Source: Desulfobacteraceae bacterium
GTDB lineage: Bacteria > Desulfobacterota > Desulfobacteria > Desulfobacterales > SURF-7
DNA: 9,231 nt
Assembly (NCBI GenBank): GCA_030619585.1
Contig: JAUXBD010000022.1
Coordinates: 1 to 9,231 of the forward strand
Direction of reading: 5' to 3'
In this document: positions 1-7,500 of the stretch, piece after piece
Layout: every line of letters starts with the position of its first letter
How positions within the stretch are numbered: position 1 is the stretch's first letter
Notes under the pieces: model-generated
Seen by the model: the letters and a program-made list of their open reading frames with translations, nothing else
Databases searched by the model: none
What the model was told of the DNA's origin: nothing
Translations under genes and position numbers: made by a program

Positions 1-90
1 CAGGTCAAACGTTTCCCTTGTTTCCCCGGCAACGCTCAAATGTCCTGAGTGAATCGGGTTAAATGTTCCGCCAAAAAGGCCTATTCTCAT
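1..90 (-). CDS. nadD: Nicotinate-nucleotide adenylyltransferase, N-terminal fragment (cut by window edge)
   Basis: Only the first 30 codons are inside the window; the gene continues beyond the left edge. The protein begins MRIGLFGGTFNPIHSGHL, the nucleotide-binding start of the NadD/CoaD nucleotidyltransferase fold: a glycine-rich first strand and loop (residues 4-9), then the HxGH motif (H14-S-G-H17) that contacts the ATP phosphates. NadD joins nicotinate mononucleotide and ATP to give deamido-NAD in NAD synthesis, in the cytoplasm. The ATG at 88-90 follows proA by 39 nt, with an AGG-containing ribosome binding site 7 nt upstream, so it is probably co-transcribed with proBA. NadD downstream of obgE-proBA is a familiar bacterial gene order. 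CoaD (phosphopantetheine adenylyltransferase) shares the motif, but the GGTFNPIHSGH wording and the neighbours favour NadD. The rest of the protein cannot be judged. Confidence 0.92.
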   Translation of the reverse strand, partial: MRIGLFGGTFNPIHSGHLSVAGETRETFDL

Positions 91-129
91 TAATCAACCT
101 ATTGCCTTAGCTGACTTTTTGTTCAGGCA

Positions 130-1386
130 CTATTCCCTTATCTGACCTTCTCCAAGAACCACAAATTTAGTGGTGGTGAGCTCCTCAAGGCCCATTGGCC
201 CGAATGCATGCAGCTTGGAAGTGCTTATTCCGATCTCAGCCCCAAGCCCTAGTTGGCCTCCGTCATTAAAACGCGTTGATGCATTCACAATCACAACAGA
301 GGAGTCAACCTCACGGATAAATCGCCTGGCCTTTGAATAATCAGATGTTACTATGGCCTCTGTATGACAGGAACCGTACATTGCCATATGGGAAATTGCC
401 TGGTCCATATCTTCAACCACTTTTACGGCAAGAATAAGGTCAAGGTACTCTGCAGGCCAGTCCTCTTCAGAGGCTTTGGCTATATGGGGCAGAATTTTAG
501 ACGTTTCCTGGCACCCCCTTAGCTGAACACCTGCACTTTCAAAGGATTTAGCCATGGGCGACAGAAATTTTTTTGCAACTTTCTTATGGACAAGCATTGT
601 CTCCATGGCATTGCATACACCAGGGCGATGTACCTTTGCATTAAAACAGATGTTTTCGGCCATGTTAAGGTCTGCATCGTCATCAACGTACACATGGCAT
701 ACGCCCTTGTAATGCTTTAGTACAGGTATTTTAGAGTTTTCCACCACAAAACGTATCAGCCCTTCCCCGCCGCGCGGTATTATAAGATCAATACTTTCCT
801 CCTGCTTTAAAAGGATATTGATCGCCTCCCTGTCACGTAGAGGTACAACCTGGGCCGCCCTTTCCGGAAGGCCTGTCTCCTGCAAAGCCTGGCTTATGCA
901 GGATGCAAGTATCTGGTTTGAATGAAGCGCTTCAGACCCGCCGCGAAGCATTACAGCGTTTCCCGCCTTTAAGCAGAGGCCTGCAGCATCAACGGTCACA
1001 TTGGGTCTTGATTCGTATATTATGCCGATCACGCCAAGAGGAATACGCATCTTTGATACTTGAAGCCCATTTGGCCTTTGCCACGTCCTGCCCATGGAAC
1101 CTACAGGATCATCCAATTGCGCAACCTCTCTTAGCCCTTCTGCCATGGATTTTATGGTTGAGTCCTTTACAGTCAGTCGTTCGATCATTGCATCTGAAAG
1201 TCCCATCTCTTTTCCACGGGATAGATCTTTTGCATTCTCTTTTTTAATTTCAGAAGCGTTTTGTTCTATCCTATGGGCAATCTTTATAAGTGCTTCATTT
1301 TTTTTTTCTGTGGAGCACTTTGCCATTTTTTTTGCAGCCGCTTTAGCTTCTGTTGCCATTTTAACTATCGTTGATTCAATCGACAT
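130..1386 (-). CDS. proA: Gamma-glutamyl phosphate reductase (glutamate-5-semialdehyde dehydrogenase)
   Basis: ProA catalyses the second step of proline synthesis: NADPH-dependent reduction of glutamyl 5-phosphate to glutamate 5-semialdehyde, which cyclises to pyrroline-5-carboxylate. The protein is 418 residues, the usual length for the family, and looks intact. Visible landmarks are the cofactor-domain block IPLGVIGIIYESRPNVT (115-131), the catalytic cysteine C258 in RPGVCNAMET, the family signature from V324 to I345 (including HMAMYGSCHTEAI), and the C-terminal block with FNDGGQLGLGAEIGIST (373-389) and HAFGPMGLEELTT (393-405). The ATG at 1384-1386 has AGGAG at 1394-1398 on the minus strand, 7 nt upstream. 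It lies 24 nt after proB, so the two form one transcription unit; ProB and ProA act in sequence on a labile phosphate intermediate. The coding strand has an A10 run at codons 27-30 and an A8 run at codons 18-21. Confidence 0.98.
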   Translation of the reverse strand: MSIESTIVKMATEAKAAAKKMAKCSTEKKNEALIKIAHRIEQNASEIKKENAKDLSRGKEMGLSDAMIERLTVKDSTIKSMAEGLREVAQLDDPVGSMGRTWQRPNGLQVSKMRIPLGVIGIIYESRPNVTVDAAGLCLKAGNAVMLRGGSEALHSNQILASCISQALQETGLPERAAQVVPLRDREAINILLKQEESIDLIIPRGGEGLIRFVVENSKIPVLKHYKGVCHVYVDDDADLNMAENICFNAKVHRPGVCNAMETMLVHKKVAKKFLSPMAKSFESAGVQLRGCQETSKILPHIAKASEEDWPAEYLDLILAVKVVEDMDQAISHMAMYGSCHTEAIVTSDYSKARRFIREVDSSVVIVNASTRFNDGGQLGLGAEIGISTSKLHAFGPMGLEELTTTKFVVLGEGQIRE

Positions 1387-1410
1387 CTTGTTTCTCCTAT
1401 CTGAAAACAG

Positions 1411-2550
1411 TCACTCCCGTTCTCCGGTAACCACAAGGTTATCCCTGTGAATAACCTCATCATACGGTTTATGCCCAATTTGCTTTTTAATCTGGTTTGA
1501 TCGTAGCCCCTTTATCTTGCGTATATCAGAGGCGCTGTAGTTTACAAGACCCACCCCCAGCACGTTTTTCTTTATGTCTGTAAACTGAACCGCCGCTCCT
1601 GTGTCGAATTTTCCTTCCACTTCTAAAACACCGCTTGGAAGCAGGCTTTTGCCTTTGTTAATCAGCGCAAGAGCAGCTCCGTCGTCAATCCTTATGACTC
1701 CCTGGGGTTTTAAGGTAAATGCTATCCAGGATTTGCGACCGGACAGTTTTTCCTTTTTAGGGATAAAAAAAGTGCCCTGTTTTTCACCGGAAATGATCTG
1801 GGTCAGGATATTGGGCGTTGCGCCATTTGCAATTACCATGGGGATTCCTGAACCGCATACCCTGGAAGCCGCCTTTATTTTGCTGAGCATTCCTCCTGTG
1901 CCAAGGGCGCCGGGGATATCACTTGCAAATTTTTCAATCTTTTTGTCTATCACATCCACTTTAGTAATCAGCTCAGCATCAGAATATTTCCTTGGATCTT
2001 TTGTATAAAGACCGTCAATATCCGTTAAGTTGATAAGGAGGTCCGCATCCATAAGAATGGTTATCATTGCAGACAGGTTGTCATTGTCCCCGAATTGAAG
2101 CTCCTCTACCGCAACCGTATCATTTTCATTTATAACAGGCACAATACCCCAGGACAAAAGGGTATTAATTGTATTTCTAGCATTCAGATAACGCTTTCGA
2201 TCACAAAGGTCAGATCGGATCAGAAGAATTTGTGCAACCTTTTTACCGGTTTTCCCAAATGCATTTTCATATTCATTCATAAGGCCGGTCTGGCCCACGG
2301 CGGCAACTGCCTGGCGTTTTGGAATTTCATCCGGCCGCTTAGAAAGACCGATCTTTTTCACACCGCAGGCCATTGCACCGGACGAGACCAGAATAACCTC
2401 AAGTCCTTTATCAATAAGAGTACTGATCTGCATACTTATAGATTTAACAGCTCTCCTGTTCAACCCGTGATCCTGTGTTAAAACACCACTCCCCACTTTA
2501 ACAACAATACGCTTTGCATGTTCAAAAGAATATTTTTTTTGCTCATTCAT
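1411..2550 (-). CDS. proB: Glutamate 5-kinase with C-terminal PUA domain
   Basis: ProB phosphorylates glutamate at the gamma carboxyl with ATP, the first and normally feedback-inhibited step of proline synthesis. The 379-residue protein has the full two-domain layout. The amino-acid kinase domain (about 12-265) shows VVKVGSGVL (16-24), the substrate loop VSSGA (55-59), NENDTVAVEELQFGDNDN (141-158) that binds glutamate and carries the inhibition region, LTDIDGLYTKDPR (175-187), and the family signature with GTGGMLSKIKAA (217-228). A PUA domain covers roughly 280-365. The ATG at 2548-2550 is the natural start, placing the first strand correctly, but no convincing Shine-Dalgarno precedes it (the 12 nt before it are mostly C and T). 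A 16-codon upstream ORF overlaps the start. A 212-bp gap separates it from obgE, so proB may have its own promoter; proA follows 24 nt later. Confidence 0.98.
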   Translation of the reverse strand: MNEQKKYSFEHAKRIVVKVGSGVLTQDHGLNRRAVKSISMQISTLIDKGLEVILVSSGAMACGVKKIGLSKRPDEIPKRQAVAAVGQTGLMNEYENAFGKTGKKVAQILLIRSDLCDRKRYLNARNTINTLLSWGIVPVINENDTVAVEELQFGDNDNLSAMITILMDADLLINLTDIDGLYTKDPRKYSDAELITKVDVIDKKIEKFASDIPGALGTGGMLSKIKAASRVCGSGIPMVIANGATPNILTQIISGEKQGTFFIPKKEKLSGRKSWIAFTLKPQGVIRIDDGAALALINKGKSLLPSGVLEVEGKFDTGAAVQFTDIKKNVLGVGLVNYSASDIRKIKGLRSNQIKKQIGHKPYDEVIHRDNLVVTGERE

Positions 2551-2593
2551 GGGTGAGAGACTGTTTAATCGGTTTAATTATAGATGTCCTCAT
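2543..2593 (-). other. Possible 16-codon upstream ORF overlapping the proB start
   Basis: On the minus strand an ATG at 2591-2593 opens a short frame reading MRTSIIKPIKQSLTHE, ending at a TGA (2543-2545) that lies inside the first codons of proB, in another frame. proB has no clear ribosome binding site, so translation of this frame could feed ribosomes to the proB ATG by termination and reinitiation. Against it, the short frame has no good ribosome binding site either, and the candidate proB promoter at 2577-2607 would start transcripts inside it. It could be translated only on transcripts arriving from obgE. Chance occurrence is likely at this length. Confidence 0.2.
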
Positions 2594-2607
2594 ATGACTT
2601 GATACAA
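2577..2607 (-). promoter_or_regulatory. Candidate sigma70-type promoter for proBA(-nadD)
   Basis: In the gap upstream of proB the minus strand has a perfect TATAAT (2577-2582) preceded by TTGTAT (2602-2607) at a spacing of 19 bp. The -10 is consensus, but the -35 is only 4/6 and the spacer is longer than the preferred 16-18 bp. If used, transcription would begin near 2570 and give a leader of about 20 nt before the proB ATG. The gap itself (212 bp in a tightly packed series) is the main reason to expect a promoter here. Random AT-rich sequence could also give this match. Confidence 0.4.
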
Positions 2608-2748
2608 AAAAACGTCTGTGCCGATATTCTCTATTAAATGAACGCGTTAGCGATATTGATTATTTACAAGCACTCTGTATAGACAGTGTTTTGTTTATAA
2701 TCGATAGCAACATGTAGTATCAGGTCATGCAAGGATCACTATAGTTTG

Positions 2749-2777
2749 ATTGGTTAAATTAGTCAATTGGTTGAATT
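2749..2777. repeat. Imperfect 12-bp direct repeat across the obgE stop codon
   Basis: On the plus strand ATTGGTTAAATT (2749-2760) and ATTGGTTGAATT (2766-2777) differ at one base and are separated by AGTCA, giving a 17-bp period. The second copy encodes the last residues of ObgE and the spacer holds its stop codon (minus strand TGA at 2763-2765). It looks like a small local duplication at the gene end. No function is evident. Confidence 0.6.
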
Positions 2778-3767
2778 CTTGTTCAAAGACTCAATGATAC
2801 TTGATAATAATATTTTTAACCCTTTTTGGGTTGCAGCAGATATCAATATGGCCTTTTTCCCCTTTAAGGCTGCCCGGAACACCTCTGCTGTTTTTTCCGC
2901 CCCTGGAAGATCCAGCTTGTTTAGTACCACAATCTGTTGTTTATTCGCAAGCTTTTCACTGTACAGGGCAAGCTCCGAGTTGATAGCTTCATAGGAGTGG
3001 AGCGGATCATTATGATCAATGGAAGATATATCGATAAGATGAACAAGAACGCTGGTTCGTTCAATATGCTTTAAAAAATTGATGCCAAGACCTGCCCCCC
3101 CATGGGCGCCTTCTATCAGCCCCGGTATATCGGCTACCACAAAAGATTCTCCCCAGTCAGTTCTGACCACTCCAAGGTTGGGGGTAAGGGTTGTAAAAGG
3201 GTAGTTGCCTATCTTAGGTCGGGCAGCGGAGATAACACTTATAAGGGTGGATTTGCCGGCATTGGGAAAACCGATGATGCCCACATCAGCTAAAAGTTTA
3301 AGCTCTAACTTGAGGTTTTTTGTCTCCCCCGGCTCACCGGGCTGTGCAAAACGAGGGGCTCTGTTGGTTGAGGAAGCAAACCTCTTGTTCCCCTGTCCGC
3401 CTCGACCTCCTTTTGCAATTGTAAAGGTCTCTCCGGATTTAACAAAATCTTTTAAAATTTCCCCGGTATCTAAATCAAAAAGCACGGTCCCCGGCGGGAT
3501 CTGGATAATCAGGTCCTTGCCGTTTTTACCGTGCCTTTGCTTGCCCTGTCCATATGCCCCTTTTTGGGCCTTGAACTGTTTTTTGTGTCGAAACTGGTAC
3601 AGGGTGCGTTTTTGTGAAGTTGTTTCAAAAACAACATCACCGCCTTTTCCCCCGTCACCGCCGTCCGGACCGCCTCTTTCTATGAATTTTTCACGCCTGA
3701 AGCTTAAACAACCCCTGCCGCCATCTCCGGACTGAACAGAAATAGTTGCTTCATCAACAAAATTCAC
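2763..3767 (-). CDS. obgE: Obg-family GTPase (ObgE/CgtA), 50S ribosomal subunit assembly
   Basis: ObgE is a GTPase that binds the 50S subunit late in assembly and links ribosome maturation to nucleotide status. The 334-residue protein has the glycine-rich Obg fold (about 1-158, including GGPDGGDGGKGGDV at 32-45) and then the G domain: G1 GFPNAGKST (166-174), switch I region NYPFTTLTPNLG (188-199), G3 DIPG (213-216), G4 NKLD (283-286) and G5 SA (310-311). It ends soon after the G domain, so neither the OCT domain of Bacillus-type Obg nor a long acidic E. coli-type tail is present. The start is GTG (3765-3767), which gives the family's usual MxFVDEA beginning and overlaps the rpmA TGA as GTGA, a 4-nt overlap. 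No Shine-Dalgarno is visible inside the rpmA end, so it is probably translationally coupled to rpmA. The order rplU-rpmA-obgE is widely conserved. Confidence 0.98.
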   Translation of the reverse strand: MNFVDEATISVQSGDGGRGCLSFRREKFIERGGPDGGDGGKGGDVVFETTSQKRTLYQFRHKKQFKAQKGAYGQGKQRHGKNGKDLIIQIPPGTVLFDLDTGEILKDFVKSGETFTIAKGGRGGQGNKRFASSTNRAPRFAQPGEPGETKNLKLELKLLADVGIIGFPNAGKSTLISVISAARPKIGNYPFTTLTPNLGVVRTDWGESFVVADIPGLIEGAHGGAGLGINFLKHIERTSVLVHLIDISSIDHNDPLHSYEAINSELALYSEKLANKQQIVVLNKLDLPGAEKTAEVFRAALKGKKAILISAATQKGLKILLSSIIESLNKNSTN

Positions 3768-4018
3768 TTGGCATAAACACTTACTTTTTTTCGGGAACGG
3801 CCCATGCGCTCATACGCCACAATACCGTCAATCTTGGCAAAAAGAGTATAATCATTGCCAAGTCCCACATTTTCACCAGGATGAATCGATGAACCCACCT
3901 GGCGTACCAGTATGTTGCCGGCCCTAACATTTTGACCGCCATACCGTTTTACACCGCGCCTCTGGCCATTACTGTCCCGGCCGTTTTTTGAACTTCCGCC
4001 TGCTTTTTTATGTGCCAT
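3764..4018 (-). CDS. rpmA: 50S ribosomal protein L27 (bL27)
   Basis: L27 is a small basic protein whose N-terminal tail reaches the peptidyl-transferase centre. The 84-residue protein begins MAHKKAGGSSKNGRDS, the conserved tail, and has the family core RRGVKRYGGQ (20-29), GNILVRQ (34-40) and HPGENVGLGNDYTLFA (46-61). The tail starts directly with AHKKAGGS after Met, so there is no cleavable N-terminal extension of the kind Firmicutes and related bacteria remove with the Prp protease. The frame is open upstream to an ATG at 4069, but the extra 17 residues are not L27-like, and an AAGGAG sits 9 nt before the ATG at 4016-4018, so the shorter start is chosen. It lies 64 nt after rplU and overlaps obgE by 4 nt. 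Confidence 0.98.
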   Translation of the reverse strand: MAHKKAGGSSKNGRDSNGQRRGVKRYGGQNVRAGNILVRQVGSSIHPGENVGLGNDYTLFAKIDGIVAYERMGRSRKKVSVYAK

Positions 4019-4027
4019 TGTATTACG

Positions 4028-4033
4028 CTCCTT
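4028..4033 (-). promoter_or_regulatory. Ribosome binding site that fixes the rpmA start
   Basis: On the minus strand AAGGAG lies 9 nt upstream of the ATG at 4016-4018. It supports the 84-residue L27 over the longer open frame beginning at 4069, because it lies inside that longer frame. Confidence 0.85.
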
Positions 4034-4051
4034 GCCCAGTACTAAAATTAG

Positions 4052-4070
4052 GGTACAAATATGGTACAAA
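4052..4070. repeat. 8-bp direct repeat GGTACAAA, 11-bp period, in the rplU-rpmA spacer
   Basis: The plus strand reads GGTACAAA at 4052-4059 and again at 4063-4070, separated by TAT. On the transcript this is TTTGTACC repeated. Its 11-bp period matches one helical turn. It lies in the 64-nt spacer between rplU and rpmA. It may be chance or a small duplication. Confidence 0.5.
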
Positions 4071-4082
4071 AATATTTAAACT

Positions 4083-4394
4083 TTATACATCTATGCTGTC
4101 TATCTTAACTGCAGTAAATTGCTGGCGGTGCCCTTGTTTCCTGCGGTATCTTTTCCTGCGTTTATACTTAAACACAATAATCTTTTTAGATTTACCCTGC
4201 TCAACAATGTGGCCCTGGACAACCACGCCATCCAGATTCGGCTGGCCTATCTTTACATCTTCTCCGTCCGACAACATAAGAATGCTGCCAAAGGAAACAG
4301 CATCACCGGTCTCCCCTTCAATCTTTTCCAGTCTTAAGATATCCCCTGCTTCAATTTTATATTGCTTGCCACCCGAGGCGATTACTGCATACAT
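4083..4394 (-). CDS. rplU: 50S ribosomal protein L21 (bL21)
   Basis: L21 is a 23S rRNA-binding protein of the large subunit that contacts L20. The 103-residue protein is the standard length. It starts MYAVIASGGKQYKIEAGD, has a GDVI-type second strand variant (VEQGKSKKIIVFKYKRRK) and ends with the basic signature KRRKRYRRKQGHRQ followed by FTAVKID, which is diagnostic of L21. The frame is open up to an ATG at 4448, but those 18 extra residues are not L21-like, and AGGAG at 4401-4405 lies 6 nt before the ATG at 4392-4394, so the shorter start is used. It is the first gene of the rplU-rpmA-obgE unit, with a strong promoter just upstream, and is likely regulated with growth rate as for other ribosomal protein genes. 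Confidence 0.98.
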   Translation of the reverse strand: MYAVIASGGKQYKIEAGDILRLEKIEGETGDAVSFGSILMLSDGEDVKIGQPNLDGVVVQGHIVEQGKSKKIIVFKYKRRKRYRRKQGHRQQFTAVKIDSIDV

Positions 4395-4400
4395 GGTTAA

Positions 4401-4405
4401 CTCCT
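4401..4405 (-). promoter_or_regulatory. Ribosome binding site that fixes the rplU start
   Basis: AGGAG on the minus strand, 6 nt before the ATG at 4392-4394, within a purine-rich stretch. It supports the conventional L21 N-terminus over the longer open frame starting at 4448. Confidence 0.85.
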
Positions 4406-4419
4406 CTCTTTCAAAAATA

Positions 4420-4444
4420 ACCTGGTTCATAATTAGGATCAGGT
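4420..4444 (-). promoter_or_regulatory. Possible small hairpin in the rplU 5' leader
   Basis: Between the predicted transcription start (about 4452) and the rplU ribosome binding site, the transcript contains ACCUG and CAGGU separated by 15 nt, able to form a 5-bp stem. L21 leader RNAs that control rplU are known in Firmicutes; this one is too short and too weak to assign to that family. It may be chance. Confidence 0.2.
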
Positions 4445-4458
4445 CCAAAAATCTATTT

Positions 4459-4486
4459 ATTTTAATGATTATGAAAATTTTGTCAA
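4459..4486 (-). promoter_or_regulatory. Sigma70-type promoter of the rplU-rpmA-obgE operon
   Basis: The minus strand has a perfect -35 TTGACA (4481-4486), a 16-bp spacer and a -10 TAAAAT (4459-4464, 5/6). The DNA upstream to about 4510 is very AT-rich and could act as an UP element, common at ribosomal protein promoters. Transcription would begin near 4452, leaving a leader of about 58 nt. It sits about 28 bp after the hrpA stop codon, and I see no hairpin-plus-U-tract terminator between them, so some transcripts from hrpA may also read into rplU. Confidence 0.75.
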
Positions 4487-4513
4487 GAAATATTTAACGA
4501 ATTTACAATCTTT

Positions 4514-7500
4514 CTACACCATCCGCTTGATCTCGTTTAGCTTTTTATCGAGCCGTTTTTTTGAAACAGGAAACGGGGTTTTAAGCTCCTGGGCAAAAAT
4601 GGAAACCTTGTACTCTTCTATAATCCAGAAAAACTCTTCTATGGCCTCTCTTTTTTCTTCCGATGTCCTGAAAGTAAGTCCTTTGACCAGTTCGTTCAGG
4701 CTGTGGTTGAACTTTTTCAATTCAATTGCCCTGTCCTGGTCTTTTTTGAAGTCAGACAGGCCTCTTTGCCCACGTAAGGCAATGGCCTTTATGTATCTTA
4801 TGATATGGTCAAGCCTGCTGGGATGGTAAAGCGTAGCAAATGTTTCAGGCACAACTCTTTCAAGCTGCTTGCCAAGATCATCTAAAAACGTGGTTGCTGT
4901 TTGGTTTACCTTGTTGGCCATGTGCAGGTTGTGCAGTAAGGTCCTGGTTTCGTGGTATGTTTTAAGAACTATTTCGGTTTTTTTTAAAAGCTCCAGCCCC
5001 TTTTTCTGAATAACAGGAGCTGTCTTTTCAGCATGGGAATCAAATGCTTTTTTTGTTTTTATGTTTATGGAAAACAGGTCGGTTGTCACCTTGTCATAAA
5101 GTATTTTTTCAAAAATTTTTATGCCTCCGAAATATTTTGCGTAATTTGCCGCCTCTTTTGAAATGCGCAGGTTCTTTTTTAGAAATTTTAACTCTGTTGA
5201 GAAAATCAGCCCATAAAGGGCGGCAACGCCTTTTTTATGGGATATCGTTGCCTTGTCCTTGCTTCTAAATAGCCTGAAGTTTACTGTGTTTGAATCTTTT
5301 TTGTCTTGTTCAAGGCCCGGATAGAAGGTGCATTTTGTATTTGCTTTTCCTGTGAGGAGTACTTCTTCCGGTATATCGGGAAAGTTCCATCCGGTTAAAC
5401 AGCTCTTTTCCCACTTTTTTTTGGCAGGTTCAAACGCATCAGATTGCTTTATATCCCAATTGACCATTTCCGGCAGATCTTTTTTGAAAATGGACCTGTC
5501 ACGGCTGCATCGAAGCTTTTTGCCCTCCGGGTCTGTGATGGCCACACGCATTTTCAGATGATCCGGCAGGTCTTTGTCCGGCCATGCTGATGCGGGAATG
5601 TCCACACCGAACCGTTTAAAAATAAATTCGCCCAGTGTCGTCACCATGGAGTTTGAGGTATTCGGCATCTCCTTTATTAAGGTCTCGACAGTTTTTGCAA
5701 TCGGCACCAACTGCTTTCTATACTCCTTGGGCAGGCCTTTTATTAGTGTAGCGAGCTTTTCCCTGTAAAGGCCGGGCACCAGCCATTCTGTTGCTCCCGG
5801 CGGCACTGATGATGCCAGAGATGAGGGTATTTTCACTGTTACACCGTCATCTTTTTTGCCGGGTTTGAACCTGTAGTCGCAATCAAACTCCATGGTTCCA
5901 AGAGAAATTTTATCGGGGAAAAGGGCCACTTCATTTTGATCGGGAAGATACTTAAGAAGGTCTTTTCTACTCATCCTCAGGAATCGGTCCTCTTTTCTGT
6001 TTTTAATAAGTTTCTGAAGTGATTTTATGTCATATATGTTTTCAAGTCTCTTTCCGTAAAACTCGAACATATCTTCATCGCTTATAAGGATGTCCCTTTT
6101 TCTTACCCTATCTTCCACGCTTTTTATATTTTTTATAAGTTCCTGGTTATGGGCCATAAAGGGGAAAGTTCTGTTAAACCAGGAGCGGTTTACATCTCCT
6201 TCCACAAGAGCCTTTCGTATAAAAATTTCACATGCTTCATCAGGATCTACCTTGCCATAGGGTACAGACTTTGGGGGAGGTATTATCAGTCCGAAAAGAC
6301 TTACCTGGCATGATGCAATAACCTGTCCCTTTTTTTTCTCCCAGTGGGGGTCTAAGTATGTGTATTTACATAGTCCCATGCCAAGTTCTTCTATCCATGA
6401 GCTGTCTATGTTTGCAACGCCTCTTGCAAAGAGTCTTGAGGTTTCCACTATCTCAGCAGCAACAACCCATGTTTTTGCCCTGTTGAACAAACCTGATCCG
6501 GGAAAGAGCATAACTTCTCTGGCTTTGGCTGCATTAAATATGTTTTTCTCTTTTTTCACGGCTATATTGGAAAGATAACCGCTTAGTATTGATTTGTGGA
6601 GTGCTGTATAAAAGGGGCTGAAGTTTTCATCATCTCCCTTTTTGTCATATGTGGTTTTATCGATTTTAAAGCCATGCTCTTTTAGTGTAACAATTATCTG
6701 GCCATGGATATCGTGCCACTCTTTCATCCTTTTAAATGAGAGGAAGTTTGTTTTACAGAATCGTCTCACCTGGTTTCTGCTTTTTGCGGTTTTGGATATG
6801 TTGGAATACATGTTCCGGATATTTAAAAGTGTAATGAAATCTGACGAAAGATCAAGGAACTTTGCGTGGGCCTGATCGGCTTCCTGTGCGTTTTCGGAAG
6901 GCCTTTCCCTGGGGTCCTGGATGCTTAAAGCCGAGACGATAATTGCGGCTTCTTTCAGGCATGCCTCTTTTTCTGCTTGTATAAGTATTCTGGATAACCT
7001 GGGGTCAACAGGCAGCTTTGCCATAAGTTTTCCGTTTTCGGTTAACATGAATATGCTTTCTGAGGTTTGCGACTTTGGCCTTACAACAATTGCCCCAAGT
7101 TCCAAGAGGGTGTCAAATCCATCTTTTATGCTTTTTGCAAGGGGTTTGTCGATAAACGGGAAATCTGCTATGTCGCCAAGATCCAGAGATATCATCCTTA
7201 ATATAACTTCGGCAAGGTTGGCCCTTAAAATTTCAGGCAGAGTAAAAAGGGGGCGGTTGTGATAATCCTCTTTTGCATACAGCCTTATGCACACACCGTT
7301 TTCAATACGACCGCATCGTCCCTTTCTCTGATCGGCAGAGCTTTGTGATATGGGTACAACAGGCAGGGAAGTTGTGCCTGACCTTGGAAGATACTGGGAG
7401 ATGCGAGCGAGTCCCGTGTCTACCACATATTTTATTCCCGGTATGGTTAGAGAAGTTTCTGCAATGTTTGTTGCAACTATTATTTTCCTGCATGGAATCC

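Noticed and set aside
903..1450. Two open frames of 114 and 118 codons on the plus strand opposite proA
   Set aside because: They are shadows of the clear proA coding sequence, with low-complexity products and no family resemblance.
2671..2695. Stem-loop followed by a T-rich stretch on the plus strand, resembling a terminator
   Set aside because: The stem is about 6 bp with a 2-nt bulge and AT-containing pairs, the T-rich stretch is interrupted, and no plus-strand gene ends here. It does not have a T-tract in the direction that would serve obgE.
2650..2716. 17-codon minus-strand frame (MLLSIINKTLSIQSACK) in the obgE-proB gap
   Set aside because: It has no ribosome binding site, no proline or glutamate codons that would suggest an attenuator, and a length expected by chance.
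3205..3735. 176-codon open frame on the plus strand opposite obgE
   Set aside because: Its proline-rich product is the complement of the glycine codons of the Obg fold. ObgE on the other strand is unambiguous, and no ribosome binding site or recognisable domain supports this frame.
7302..7493. 63-codon minus-strand frame inside hrpA
   Set aside because: It overlaps the helicase core in another frame, including the motif VI region, and has no independent support.
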